This document shows positions 1 through 7,580 of a stretch of 64,000 bases of DNA, in pieces. The notes under the pieces are model-generated. The model was given only the letters and a program-made list of their open reading frames with translations. It was not told the DNA's origin and ran no database searches. Made by a program: the position numbers and the translations under genes. Source of the stretch: Gordonia aichiensis NBRC 108223 (GTDB lineage: Bacteria; Actinomycetota; Actinomycetes; Mycobacteriales; Mycobacteriaceae); contig NZ_BANR01000023.1 in NCBI RefSeq assembly GCF_000332975.1, forward strand, positions 1 to 64,000. Reading direction: 5' to 3'. Positions within the stretch are counted from its first letter, which is position 1. Each line of letters starts with the position of its first letter.

Positions 1-46
1 CGCCGGGAGTTGAACCCGGCAACCGTTGAGATGAGCACAACGGTTG
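1..46 (-). other. tRNA-like T arm plus adjoining hairpin
   Basis: Read on the minus strand, positions 19-3 form a perfect T arm: stem CCGGG, loop TTCAACT, stem CCCGG, matching the GGTTCRANNCC box. Next to it, 46-20 is a perfect 9-bp hairpin (CAACCGTTG / CAACGGTTG) with a 9-nt loop. A canonical anticodon arm and D arm could not be folded, and the acceptor stem lies beyond the window edge. It could be a degenerate tRNA, an attachment-site remnant or a structured element of the neighbouring mobile DNA. Confidence 0.3.
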
Positions 47-96
47 AGCCGTCAGGGCGTTAGGAGGTAGCTGCGTGGTGAAATTCCCTTATGCAG

Positions 97-149
97 TCGC
101 GGTGATGAGCACCGCGCGGGGCCAACCGTGTACATGACACCCACGGTTG
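97..149. repeat. Two further perfect hairpins in the left-end region
   Basis: 97-115 is a 7-bp perfect stem (CGCGGTG / CACCGCG) around ATGAG, and 123/124-149 pairs CAACCGTG with CACGGTTG. The loops of the 20-46 and 97-115 hairpins share the minus-strand string TGCTCATC. A strong AGGAGG at 62-67 precedes a 20-codon frame (75-137) between them. Several structured elements in under 170 bases is unlike the rest of the window. Confidence 0.5.
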
Positions 150-184
150 CGGCATAGTCGTCAGGTCGGTCTGCTCTTATCCAC

Positions 185-364
185 ATGTCACCAATTGGTG
201 ACACTCACGCGTTGCCTGCCAACGAGTCTCAGGCCCGAGAGTTGGTCGGCCTCGACCCCGAGCAGGCCCTCGACGTGATGGCAAAAGCCCATGGGGCCAC
301 CGACGGAAAGCCGACAGCTAAGGCGATCCGCGACGCTCGGAGGGGCGATGACCCTTGTTGGTGA
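185..364 (+). CDS. Short phage/plasmid-type ORF, probably a gene fragment
   Basis: A 59-codon frame opens at ATG 185 (the frame itself is open back to a TAG at 155-157). It includes THALPANESQAREL followed by LDPEQALDVM and a KPTAKAIRDAR tail. From memory, this pattern of an ALP.NE.QAR string, then L.PE, then a G-K-.-T-A segment, occurs in ParB-like DNA-binding proteins of actinobacterial phages and plasmids. There is no room for the nuclease/ParB core, so this is either the 3' remnant of a larger gene or an independent micro-ORF. No clear ribosome-binding site precedes ATG 185. It converges on the minus-strand gene at 387-854. Confidence 0.4.
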   Translation: MSPIGDTHALPANESQARELVGLDPEQALDVMAKAHGATDGKPTAKAIRDARRGDDPCW

Positions 365-386
365 AGAGCAGCCCCGTGCTGAGCAC

Positions 387-854
387 TCAGTGCTGCACAG
401 TGCCCCGGTCTTGCTCGGAGACCTCGGTGTCAACCGACTCCTTCAACGTGCTCAACAGCTTCTCTGGCTCGTCGCCCATCGCCGCCGACATCCACTTCTT
501 ATGGGGATCAGCGTCGTCGGCACGCACGTAGTAGTGAACCCGGTACCCGCCGATGCGACGCCGATTGGTCTTCCGCAGCCGCGTCCACTTCTCGTATTTG
601 CATTTCGCGACGCCGGCACTGAACACGTCTTCTGCGAGTCCGTACACGACACCGAGTTCCCGCTCAGTGAGCGCCGTCAACACAACTACCGTCATCCGCC
701 CGTCGTCCCAGACGTAGATAAGGCACGCAGACTTCCACACGACGCCGTCCTCCGCTGTGTAGGTCGGCGACTCGTTGCGTTGCTTGACGGTGATGCCGAA
801 CTGGGACAGATCCGATGGTTCCGAGCGTCGAACTGCGACAACTGTGAGGCTCAT
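387..854 (-). CDS. Hypothetical protein of the left-end accessory region
   Basis: 155 aa from ATG 854. A GGGGTGG purine tract lies about 6 nt upstream, and the longer upstream frame is low-complexity Arg/His-rich and unlikely to be translated. The protein begins MSLTVVAVRR and is mixed charged/hydrophobic, with no signal peptide or membrane segment. A basic stretch near residues 95-115 (KYEKWTRLRKTNRRRIGGYR) could contact nucleic acid. I do not recognise the family. Its codon choice is less uniformly GC-rich in third positions than that of genes to the right. It has no metabolic neighbour and sits beside phage-like remnants, so it is probably part of an integrated element. Confidence 0.55.
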   Translation of the reverse strand: MSLTVVAVRRSEPSDLSQFGITVKQRNESPTYTAEDGVVWKSACLIYVWDDGRMTVVVLTALTERELGVVYGLAEDVFSAGVAKCKYEKWTRLRKTNRRRIGGYRVHYYVRADDADPHKKWMSAAMGDEPEKLLSTLKESVDTEVSEQDRGTVQH

Positions 855-1009
855 GCGTGCCACCCCAGGTCGATGCAGACGCGGAGGACGGCGAGAGGAA
901 AGAGATAAAGCGAAGCTGTCACGATGATCGTGATGACATCGGCGAGATGTATGATCCGGGCATGGTTCATGACGGAATTCCGATCCGTTGTGGGCCGAGG
1001 TCTCGTCCG

Positions 1010-1426
1010 GTGCTGGAACACCGAGCGGGACCGTTCTCATATAAGAACGGTTCAAGTCGTACGCTTGTCGGGGCCAGTGCCAATCCAGCCAAGCCGTCGA
1101 ACGAGGTTCCTGCGCTGATGAAGGCGCTGGGCTGGCGCATCATCCCGGTCAACCCGACCGCCGACACCATCATCGGTGAGACCGTGTATCCGACGCTCGA
1201 GGCCGTGCCAGAACAGGTCGAGTTCGTCGACGTCTTCCGGCCGTCGGCCGACTGCCCGCAGATCGCTCGCGATGCGGTTGCCGCCGGAGCCAAGGCACTA
1301 TGGCTGCAGTTGGGCATCACCTCACCGGAGGCACGCGTGATCGCCGAGGAGGCGGGGCTGCTCTACGTCGAGGATCGCTGTCTCAAGATCGAGCAGCGTC
1401 GTACCGGGATCACGCCGAAGCAATGA
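1010..1426 (+). CDS. CoA-binding (Rossmann) domain protein, N-terminus apparently lost
   Basis: From about base 1058 the frame encodes a typical CoA_binding_2 (YccU-type) protein: GASANPAKPSNEVP, then WRIIPVNPTAD, YPTLEAVPEQV, VDVFRPSAD, KALWLQLGI and a C-terminal YVEDRCLKIE. Family members (about 135-150 aa) normally carry 30-40 further residues, including the first beta strand ending in TIAVVGAS. Here that strand is shortened to RTLVGAS, and everything upstream of it is non-homologous and Arg/Pro-rich. The frame is open back to 857, with GTG 1010, ATG 962 and ATG 947 as possible starts, none with a convincing ribosome-binding site. The stop overlaps the next gene's ATG (ATGA), indicating an old operon. 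Probably a 5'-truncated gene or one with a replaced start. Confidence 0.7.
   Translation: MLEHRAGPFSYKNGSSRTLVGASANPAKPSNEVPALMKALGWRIIPVNPTADTIIGETVYPTLEAVPEQVEFVDVFRPSADCPQIARDAVAAGAKALWLQLGITSPEARVIAEEAGLLYVEDRCLKIEQRRTGITPKQ
1030..1051. promoter_or_regulatory. Palindrome ACCGTTCT-N6-AGAACGGT at the accessory/core junction
   Basis: Perfect 8-bp inverted repeat with spacer CATATA. It lies about 180 bases upstream of the start of the minus-strand unknown gene and a few bases before the point where recognisable CoA-binding-protein sequence begins (~1058). It fits a dimeric repressor operator or the arms of a recombinase site; nothing in the sequence decides between them. Confidence 0.5.
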
Positions 1427-2163
1427 ACCACGGTCCGGCGGGACTGCCACTGGCGTTGCTGTTCGTGGCGTTCCTGCTGACGTTCGTCATCACCCGCACG
1501 ATCACACGGATGATCCGGGCGGGCCGAGGTCCGTTCCGCAACAACGTCTCCGGTGGCGTGCACATCCATCACGCCGTCCCGGGGATCATCCTGTTGATCA
1601 TCGGCGCGGTCACCTCGGTGGCCGCGGACGGGGCGTCGCCGGTCGGGGAGATCGCTGCGGTGTTGATCGGTGTCGGGGCGTCGCTGGTCCTCGACGAGTT
1701 CGCGATGATCCTGCACATGCAGGACGTCTACTGGTCACGCGAAGGCCAGCTCTCGGTGCAGGTGGTTGCGCTGACGGTCGCGGCACTCGGGCTCCTCGTC
1801 CTCGGCTTCGATCCCTTCACCTCCGACGACGAGGGCGCACACTTCGGGGCGGGCCATGTCGTCCTCCTGGTGATCCTCGTGGTACACGTCGGAGCGCTGC
1901 TTGCATGCGTGGCCAAGGGCAAGTATTCGACAGCGGTGATCGGCGCCTACCTGCCCCCGGTTGCGTGGATCGGTGCAATCCGGTTGGCGCGCCCGCATTC
2001 TCGTTGGGCGCGCCGACACTACTCGAAGGACAAGCAGGAGCGTGCCGCCTATCGCACCGAGCACTTCGACGCGCGATTCGGCGGTTATGGCCTGAGACTC
2101 GCCGACCTCGTCGCGGGCAAACCGTCCCAGCCCGATCCGGGTCCTTCGACGGCTGCGAGCTGA
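1423..2163 (+). CDS. Conserved multi-spanning membrane protein with HIHH motif
   Basis: 246 aa, starting at the ATG that overlaps the upstream stop by four bases (translational coupling). There are about five hydrophobic segments, near residues 3-23, 48-65, 72-93, 107-125 and 142-160. A GGVHIHHAVPG motif just before the second segment could coordinate a metal. The C-terminal ~60 residues are basic and cytosolic-looking. I recognise it only as a conserved actinobacterial integral membrane protein of unknown function. Coupling to the CoA-binding gene is the only functional hint. Confidence 0.75.
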   Translation: MNHGPAGLPLALLFVAFLLTFVITRTITRMIRAGRGPFRNNVSGGVHIHHAVPGIILLIIGAVTSVAADGASPVGEIAAVLIGVGASLVLDEFAMILHMQDVYWSREGQLSVQVVALTVAALGLLVLGFDPFTSDDEGAHFGAGHVVLLVILVVHVGALLACVAKGKYSTAVIGAYLPPVAWIGAIRLARPHSRWARRHYSKDKQERAAYRTEHFDARFGGYGLRLADLVAGKPSQPDPGPSTAAS

Positions 2164-2173
2164 GGTAACCGAC

Positions 2174-2193
2174 CAATCGATAGCGGGCGATTG
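2174..2193. promoter_or_regulatory. Candidate autoregulatory operator of the MarR gene
   Basis: Inverted repeat CAATCG-N8-CGATTG immediately upstream of the MarR/OhrR-type gene (GTG 2213). MarR proteins commonly bind such sites in their own promoter. Inferred from position and symmetry only. Confidence 0.35.
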
Positions 2194-2212
2194 AATATGA
2201 CACACTAGTCGG

Positions 2213-2698
2213 GTGAGTTCGCAGGACACGGCCATGCCACGGGACATGGGAGCCAATCCGCTGTTGCTCGAGCGGCAGGTCTGCTTCGCTCTCGCAGTCG
2301 CCAACCGGTCCGTGCTGCGTATCTATCGCCGACTTCTCGAGCCCCTTGGTCTCACACATCCGCAGTACCTGGTCATGCTTGCGCTCTGGGAGTCGGAGCC
2401 CCGGGCCGTCAAGGAGATCGGCAAGGTGCTGCAACTCGATTCCGCGACCCTCTCACCATTGTTGAAGCGCCTCGAACACCAGGAACTGATCGTCCGCCGA
2501 CGTCGCGGCGACGACGAGCGCAACGTCGACGTCGAGCTCACGCCGTCCGGTCGTGCGCTGCGCGAACAGGCACTGAGCATCCCGGGGGCCGTTGTCGACG
2601 CGCTGGGCGTCGACCTGGCCGACCTCGAGGAGTTGCACGGCGTTCTGACCCGCGTCAATACCGCGGCCGTTGCAGCGGCCACGAGCGACGACGCATAG
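2213..2698 (+). CDS. MarR/OhrR-family redox-type transcriptional regulator
   Basis: 161 aa from GTG 2213; a second in-frame ATG, seven codons later, is an alternative. It has a winged-helix MarR core (HPQYLVMLALWE, LQLDSATLSPLLKRLE, then the wing RRRGDDERNVDVELTPSG). The N-terminal helix carries a Cys in RQVCFALAVANRS, aligned with the peroxide-sensing Cys of OhrR proteins (LCFALY). That suggests derepression by organic hydroperoxide or another electrophile. No ohr gene is adjacent. The next gene is a 2OG oxygenase 34 bases downstream and may be co-transcribed. Confidence 0.85.
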   Translation: MSSQDTAMPRDMGANPLLLERQVCFALAVANRSVLRIYRRLLEPLGLTHPQYLVMLALWESEPRAVKEIGKVLQLDSATLSPLLKRLEHQELIVRRRRGDDERNVDVELTPSGRALREQALSIPGAVVDALGVDLADLEELHGVLTRVNTAAVAAATSDDA

Positions 2699-2732
2699 CG
2701 GGACGAGTGCACTGCGGGTAGATACTGGGGTG

Positions 2733-3698
2733 ATGGGCCTTCCGATCATCGACCTCTCGACGGCCGAGTCCGATCCCGTCGGATTCAAATCCGCGCTCCT
2801 CGACGCCACACACAGAGTCGGCTTCTTCTATCTCGTCGGGCACGGTGTGCCGGCCGAACAGATCCACGAGGTCCTGACACTGGCCAGGCGGTTCTTCGCG
2901 CTCCCCGCCGCGGCCAAGGACGAGATCAGCCAGTTGGAGAGTCCACACTTCCGCGGATACTCGCGGCTCGGTGGTGAACTGACGAACTCCGAGGTCGACT
3001 GGCGTGAACAGATCGACATCGGACCCGAGCGCGACGTCGTCGAGAACGCGCAGGGCTATTGGAATCTACAGGGGCCGAACCTCTGGCCGTCCGTACTTCC
3101 GGAGCTGCGTCCGGCATTCGAGAAGTGGGACGCCACGTTGTCAGACGTGGGGCTCCGGTTGCTGCGGCACTGGGCGCACGCACTGATCGGCGATGCAACG
3201 GTCTTCGACGACGCCTTCGCCACCGCCCCCGCGACCCTCATCAAGGTGGTGCGCTATCCCGGTACCACTCAGACATCGCAAGGCGTTGGCGCACACAAGG
3301 ACTCGGGAGTGCTGACACTGCTACTCGTCGAGCCGGGTTCGGTCGGTCTACAGGTCGAGGCGGGGCCGGACGAGTGGCTCGACGCACCGCCGCTCGACGG
3401 AGCTTTCATCGTGAACATCGGCGAGCTACTCGAGGTCGCGACGGGCGGCTTCCTGCGGGCCACACGTCATCGCGTGCTCGCGCCTGCTCCGGGGACCGAC
3501 AGGATCTCGATCCCGTACTTCCTAAATCCTGCGCTCGACGCCCGGGTGCCGACGCTCGCGCTGCCTCCCGACCTCGCGCAACTCGCGCGCGGCGTCGAAG
3601 ACGATCCGGCCAATCCCCTCTACTCGACCTACGGGGAGAATGCGTGGAAGTCGAGAACCCGCGCGCATCCCGACGTCGCGGCGCGCCATCATGGCTGA
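2733..3698 (+). CDS. 2-oxoglutarate/Fe(II)-dependent oxygenase, isopenicillin N synthase-like
   Basis: 321 aa from ATG 2733, preceded by GGGG at a suitable distance. The N-terminal half has the DIOX_N pattern (LPIIDLS, GFFYLVGHGVP, FFALP). The C-terminal double-stranded beta-helix keeps the full facial triad: H-x-D in GAHKDSGVLTLL, the distal His in ATRHRVLAP and the 2OG-anchoring Arg in DRISIPYFLNP. It is therefore probably an active hydroxylase/desaturase using 2OG, O2 and Fe(II). The substrate cannot be deduced. It follows the OhrR-like regulator closely, which may control it. Confidence 0.88.
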   Translation: MGLPIIDLSTAESDPVGFKSALLDATHRVGFFYLVGHGVPAEQIHEVLTLARRFFALPAAAKDEISQLESPHFRGYSRLGGELTNSEVDWREQIDIGPERDVVENAQGYWNLQGPNLWPSVLPELRPAFEKWDATLSDVGLRLLRHWAHALIGDATVFDDAFATAPATLIKVVRYPGTTQTSQGVGAHKDSGVLTLLLVEPGSVGLQVEAGPDEWLDAPPLDGAFIVNIGELLEVATGGFLRATRHRVLAPAPGTDRISIPYFLNPALDARVPTLALPPDLAQLARGVEDDPANPLYSTYGENAWKSRTRAHPDVAARHHG

Positions 3699-3761
3699 GG
3701 CGGGGGACTAAGGTCGGGATATGTCCGTATCGGGTGAGATGTGGGTGCAGGGAGTGGGTTC

Positions 3762-4244
3762 ATGAACGCGGTCGCGTGGATCGTCATCATCGTGACCATC
3801 GTGGTCGCCGTGATCATTCTGGCCGGTGCCGCGTGGTTCGCGGTCGATTCCGACAAGCGGGTTCGACGCTTCGCACGCTCCAACGACCTCATCCCCGGTC
3901 AGCCGAGTCGCGCCCCGGACGACTGGACGACCTCGACGTCGCGTGAAGCGCGGATGCATCGCCGAATCCGGTATGCGATCGCCGATGTGCATCAGAACCC
4001 GTGGATCGCCGACGACGCGGGGCTCGTCGCCGAGCGCGACCGACTCGATGCAGCCGTTTTCGACTTGGACGACAAACTCATCCACGCCTCGACGCTCCCC
4101 GAGGAGGAGCGCGAATCCGAACTCGAATCCATCGACGCAGCGATCGTCGAACTCGAGGAACTGCCGAAGAAGCTGTGGGAGAAGCCCGCCGAACAGCAAC
4201 GCACTGACATCGACGCCGCGATCGGAGTCATCGGACGGGCGTGA
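3762..4244 (+). CDS. Hypothetical single-pass membrane protein with charged coil
   Basis: 160 aa from ATG 3762, chosen over GTG 3741 because GGGAG precedes it. The N-terminal helix of about 20 residues (VAWIVIIVTIVVAVIILAG) is a transmembrane anchor. The remaining ~130 residues are cytosolic, strongly acidic and helical (repeated E/D-L-E patterns at 95-140), likely a coiled coil. No known domain is recognised. Confidence 0.65.
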   Translation: MNAVAWIVIIVTIVVAVIILAGAAWFAVDSDKRVRRFARSNDLIPGQPSRAPDDWTTSTSREARMHRRIRYAIADVHQNPWIADDAGLVAERDRLDAAVFDLDDKLIHASTLPEEERESELESIDAAIVELEELPKKLWEKPAEQQRTDIDAAIGVIGRA

Positions 4245-4268
4245 CCGGACCCCGCTGACGTGGCCGGG

Positions 4269-4793
4269 CTAGGAGACCATCTCGATCAGCGTGCGCACCG
4301 TGCGCAGATTTCGCCCCGTGCCCTGTACGCCGAGGCCGCGTGCGATCACCGGTGCGGTCAGCTTCGAGGTGCCCGCACCCGCGGCGTAGCGGATGTGGAG
4401 ATCGGAGCCGATGACCTGGCATACATCGTCGCCGAAGGTCTTGTCGGAGAACGACTCACGCTTGTCTTCCGGTGGCGCGGCGACGAGAAAGTGAACGTAG
4501 GAGAACGTGTCGTCGAGGACGTCGAACGGGTGGGCGTCGAGAGCGCCGACCAGCTCGTCGCGTGAGCGGCTGATGACCTCCCGGAAGAAGCCGTACCGCT
4601 GTTCGATGGCGGTCTCGAGTGCGCGGTCGAAGTGATCGGGCCGACAAGGCGGCGTGCAGATCAGGTTGCCGGAGGCTATGTACGTCGAGATATCAGTGGC
4701 TCCGAGATTTCCTGCGATACTGCGTAATTCCTTCATGGGCACAGTGGCGCCACCCACGTTGATCGCCCTGATCATCACTGCGCGCCGTGTCAT
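4269..4793 (-). CDS. DUF1697 family protein
   Basis: 174 aa. Family hallmarks are the N-terminal RAINVGG, then MKELRSI, YIASGNL, the central FSYVHFLVAAP and the C-terminal TSKLTAPVIARGLGVQGTGRNLRTV. The family is widespread in actinobacteria, cytosolic and of unknown function. The gene converges on the membrane protein at 3762-4244; its upstream side faces the small proline-rich gene. Confidence 0.88.
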   Translation of the reverse strand: MTRRAVMIRAINVGGATVPMKELRSIAGNLGATDISTYIASGNLICTPPCRPDHFDRALETAIEQRYGFFREVISRSRDELVGALDAHPFDVLDDTFSYVHFLVAAPPEDKRESFSDKTFGDDVCQVIGSDLHIRYAAGAGTSKLTAPVIARGLGVQGTGRNLRTVRTLIEMVS

Positions 4794-4848
4794 GAACCCA
4801 GTCTTGCACCGACCCTGCGACGTCGGTAAGCGCCTTTGGTCCTCTCGA

Positions 4849-5016
4849 TCAGATGACGAGCGGTCGCTCGGGCGGCTCCGGCGACGGTGGCCCCGGCTCG
4901 GGAATCGGTTCGGGCTCGGGAACAGGGATAGGCGGCTCGGGCGTCGGCTCCGGGATCGGCTCGGGAGCAGGCGTCGGCGTCGGCGGAGGTTGCGGAGGTG
5001 GTACGGGCTGGCTCAT
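4849..5016 (-). CDS. Small proline-rich protein
   Basis: A 55-aa frame on the minus strand from ATG 5016 to TGA 4849-4851. AAAGG lies about 11 nt upstream. It starts MSQPVPPPQPPPTPTPAPEP, continues as PEP/PIPEP repeats and ends PPERPLVI. Pro plus Glu make up most of the protein. The long Gly/Ser reading on the opposite strand is its complement. It lies 112 bases downstream of citrate synthase 2 on the same strand. The extended PEP repeats suggest an unstructured or wall-spanning peptide, but no signal peptide is visible. Function unknown. Confidence 0.55.
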   Translation of the reverse strand: MSQPVPPPQPPPTPTPAPEPIPEPTPEPPIPVPEPEPIPEPGPPSPEPPERPLVI

Positions 5017-5128
5017 CGTGCGCGGACCTTTCCGCGGACCCGTGGGAGTGGGCCCACTGAAACCGACGGCACGCGCTCTATCGGCGTGCGACCACGCTCG
5101 TCGCGGCGGGCAACTCGCCGACCCGTGC

Positions 5129-6262
5129 TCAGGCGAGCGTCGGCGGTGGCCCGACGTAGCGCGCGGCCGGCCGGATGATCTTGCGGCTGTTGGCCTGTTC
5201 GAGAATGTTGGCCGACCAGCCGACCGTGCGGCTCACGGCGAAGGTCGGGGTGAACATCGAGCGAGGAATACCGCAGGCGTCCATCACCACACCCGCGTAG
5301 AACTCGACGTTGGCGTACCGCGGATGATCGGGATGCGCTTGCGCAAGCGCGTCGACGATGGCCTGCTCGGCGTCGATCGCGGCGTCGACGGTGGGCCCGC
5401 CGAGGCCCTGCGCGACCTCGCGCAACAGTAACGACCGAGGGTCCTCGGTGCGGTAGACGGCGTGGCCGAACCCCATGATCCGACGGCGCTGCGCGACCTG
5501 CTCGCGAGCCCATGTGAGGGCATCGCCGTGCGCGACGATCTCATCGAGGGAGTCGAGGGCACGATCGGGCGCACCGCCGTGCAGCGGCCCGGAGAAGGCA
5601 CCGAGCGCTCCGCATAGTGCGGCGTGGACATCGGCGCCGGTCGACGCGATGACCCGCGCGGTGAATGTCGAGGCGTTGAATCCGTGGTCCATGGTCAGGA
5701 TGAGGTACTGCTCGAGGGCGCGAGCGTGTGCCCGTGACGGTTCACCGCCGGTGAGCAAGTAGAGCCAGTTGGCCGCGACACCGAGATCGTCCCGGGGTGC
5801 CAGCGGTGCCTGTCCGGTGCGGATACGGTGCAGTGCGGCGAGGATCGTCGGGGTGAGCGCGGTGGCCCGCAGTGCGTCGAATCGTCGTGTCTGCTCGTCG
5901 GAGTCCCACAGCGGGCGCACCCGGAAGGCGGGACCGAGTGCCGACAGCGTCGTCCTAAGGCCGGGCAGGAGTTCACGGTCACCACCCAGCATCGCCGACG
6001 TCGCGAGGATGCCGGATATCTCGTCGGGAAGCGTCCGCAGCGATCTGGTCTCTGCGACGAAGGCATCGAGCTCGGTGTGCTCGGGCAGGTGCCCGTGCAC
6101 GAACAGGAACCACACCTCCTCGAAGCTCTTGGAGCGGGCGAGTTCGACAGCGGAGTACTCGCGGTAGTGGTAGAAACCCTCGTCGCCACGCACATCACCG
6201 ATCTCGGTGTCGGCGACGACGACGTTCGCCAAGCCCGCGGGCGCGATCAGCACATCAGTCAT
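5129..6262 (-). CDS. citA: Citrate synthase 2 (CitA-type)
   Basis: 377 aa from ATG 6262. It condenses oxaloacetate and acetyl-CoA (or propionyl-CoA in methylcitrate-type relatives) in the cytosol. Catalytic histidines are visible in GPLHGGAPDRA and MGFGHAVYRTEDPR. The acidic residue, usually Asp in NVDFYSG of E. coli GltA, is Glu here (NVEFYAG), as I recall for mycobacterial CitA. The ending MFTPTFAVSRTVGWSANILEQ is typical. Upstream in-frame sequence extends past 6262 but is non-homologous. It is divergent from the HTH-fused paralogue across a palindrome, so the two are probably co-regulated. Confidence 0.88.
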   Translation of the reverse strand: MTDVLIAPAGLANVVVADTEIGDVRGDEGFYHYREYSAVELARSKSFEEVWFLFVHGHLPEHTELDAFVAETRSLRTLPDEISGILATSAMLGGDRELLPGLRTTLSALGPAFRVRPLWDSDEQTRRFDALRATALTPTILAALHRIRTGQAPLAPRDDLGVAANWLYLLTGGEPSRAHARALEQYLILTMDHGFNASTFTARVIASTGADVHAALCGALGAFSGPLHGGAPDRALDSLDEIVAHGDALTWAREQVAQRRRIMGFGHAVYRTEDPRSLLLREVAQGLGGPTVDAAIDAEQAIVDALAQAHPDHPRYANVEFYAGVVMDACGIPRSMFTPTFAVSRTVGWSANILEQANSRKIIRPAARYVGPPPTLA

Positions 6263-6300
6263 ACCTGCAACGATCACCCCGTGGTGGATTGTCGTCAATG

Positions 6301-6313
6301 TTGATTGAATCAA
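6301..6313. promoter_or_regulatory. Palindrome TTGATTGAATCAA between divergent citrate synthase genes
   Basis: Perfect 6-bp inverted repeat around a central G, within the 54-base gap between citA (starts 6262) and the HTH-citrate synthase gene. It overlaps the first possible start codon (TTG 6305) of the latter. A likely operator for that gene's own DNA-binding domain. Confidence 0.45.
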
Positions 6314-6316
6314 TAT

Positions 6317-7552
6317 GTGCAACGCATTCATCGACGCCGCTGGCCCACCCCGGTGCACCACGACGGACGCGACTACCTGACCACGGAACAGGTGGCAAAG
6401 GTGTTGGGAGTCAAGGAATCCACGGTTTATTCCTACGTGAGTCGCGGTCGTCTGCAGAGCAGGCGGATCGAGGGCGTCTCCGGGAGCGTGTTCCCGGTCG
6501 ACGAGATCGAGAAGTTGTTGACCGCGGGTCGCCCGCGTCCCCCCGCGGGTGTCGTGGAACGCATTCGCACGCAGGTGACCTACCTGCACGACGATCGGCT
6601 GTACTACCGGGGACGCGATGTGGCAGAGCTTGCATGCGAGCTGTCGTTCGAGCAGGTCGCATCCTTGTTGTGGGAGCAGCCCTGGCCCGGAGCCGGTGCC
6701 TCCTCGCACCCGACGGCCGGTGGCGTGGGTGCGCGGGTTGACGTCGCGCTGGGCCCTTCTGCCCGAGGCCTCGACAGGGTCCGGTTGATCGTCGATCTGC
6801 TCGGAGCCGACGATCCGCGACGGCATCAGCTCGAGCCCGCCGCGGTGGCCGCCAAGGCGGCGACGGTCCTGAGGACGATCGTCGGCGGCGGACCCCTGCA
6901 GGGGGACGGCGGTGATGGGCGGTTCGCCGCGCGGCTGTGGCCTCTACTCACCGAGGAATCGCCGACACCCGCGAGGGTCGGCATCCTCAACGCCGCGCTG
7001 GTGCTGCTCGCAGATCACGACTTGTCCGCAGGAACGGTCGCGGCCCGGGTTGCCGCGAGTGCCCGAGGAAGCGTGTACGCGGTGATCGGTGCGGGACTAG
7101 GGGCGTTCGACGGGCCGATGCACGGTGGCGCAACGACTTTCGCCTACCGGTTTCTCGCCGGGGCGCTCGACGACCCGGAGACTGCGATCGGTGAACGCCT
7201 GCGGATGGGCGACCGGCTCCCCGGCACGGGGCACGTCGTCTACCGACACTGCGATCCACGCGCGGAGACGCTGACGGGATTGCTCACCGACGCGGCGGAC
7301 GGGGACCCGCGCGTACTGCGGGCGATGGCGAGTGTGAGCGAGGCTGTGGGGTCGTCGACGTTTGTCAACTCCGATCTCGCGTTGGCCGCGCTCGCCCTGA
7401 GCTATCGGATGCGTCCCGACGCCGCCGAAATGATCTTCGCCGTCGCGCGCATTGTCGGGTGGACAGCGCACGCGCTCGAGGAATACGGCGAGGAGCGACT
7501 GCGCTTCCGGCCTGAGGGCGTCTACACGGGAGTTCGGCCGACAGGGGTGTGA
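6317..7552 (+). CDS. Citrate synthase family protein with N-terminal HTH domain
   Basis: 411 aa from GTG 6317; TTG 6305 is possible but falls inside the palindrome. Residues ~18-60 form an excisionase/MerR-type helix-turn-helix (DYLTTEQVAKVLGVKESTVY, then SRGRLQSRRI). Residues ~80-410 are a citrate synthase fold with GAFDGPMHGG, GTGHVVYRHCDPR and FVNSDLALAALAL, retaining both His residues and the Asp. It could be an active enzyme, a metabolite-sensing regulator built on a synthase fold, or both. It is divergent from citA and close to tam, supporting a role in sensing citrate-cycle intermediates. Confidence 0.85.
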   Translation: MQRIHRRRWPTPVHHDGRDYLTTEQVAKVLGVKESTVYSYVSRGRLQSRRIEGVSGSVFPVDEIEKLLTAGRPRPPAGVVERIRTQVTYLHDDRLYYRGRDVAELACELSFEQVASLLWEQPWPGAGASSHPTAGGVGARVDVALGPSARGLDRVRLIVDLLGADDPRRHQLEPAAVAAKAATVLRTIVGGGPLQGDGGDGRFAARLWPLLTEESPTPARVGILNAALVLLADHDLSAGTVAARVAASARGSVYAVIGAGLGAFDGPMHGGATTFAYRFLAGALDDPETAIGERLRMGDRLPGTGHVVYRHCDPRAETLTGLLTDAADGDPRVLRAMASVSEAVGSSTFVNSDLALAALALSYRMRPDAAEMIFAVARIVGWTAHALEEYGEERLRFRPEGVYTGVRPTGV

Positions 7553-7580
7553 TCGGCGGGTGTGATCTCCCCGGCTCCGG

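Noticed and set aside
1-75. A complete tRNA gene on the minus strand
   Set aside because: Only the T arm fits. The candidate anticodon arm has a 9-nt loop, no D arm folds, and the acceptor stem is outside the window.
75-157. 20-codon and 7-codon overlapping micro-ORFs after AGGAGG
   Set aside because: Too short and overlapping strong hairpins. Without conservation or expression data, translation is not supportable.
4853-5431. Gly/Ser-rich protein on the plus strand
   Set aside because: Its glycine repeats are the complement of the Pro-rich minus-strand gene, and the rest is antisense to citA.
5129-6826. 565-residue citrate synthase with a long N-terminal extension
   Set aside because: The extension is antisense to the HTH-citrate synthase gene and shows no domain; the family start is MTDVL at 6262.
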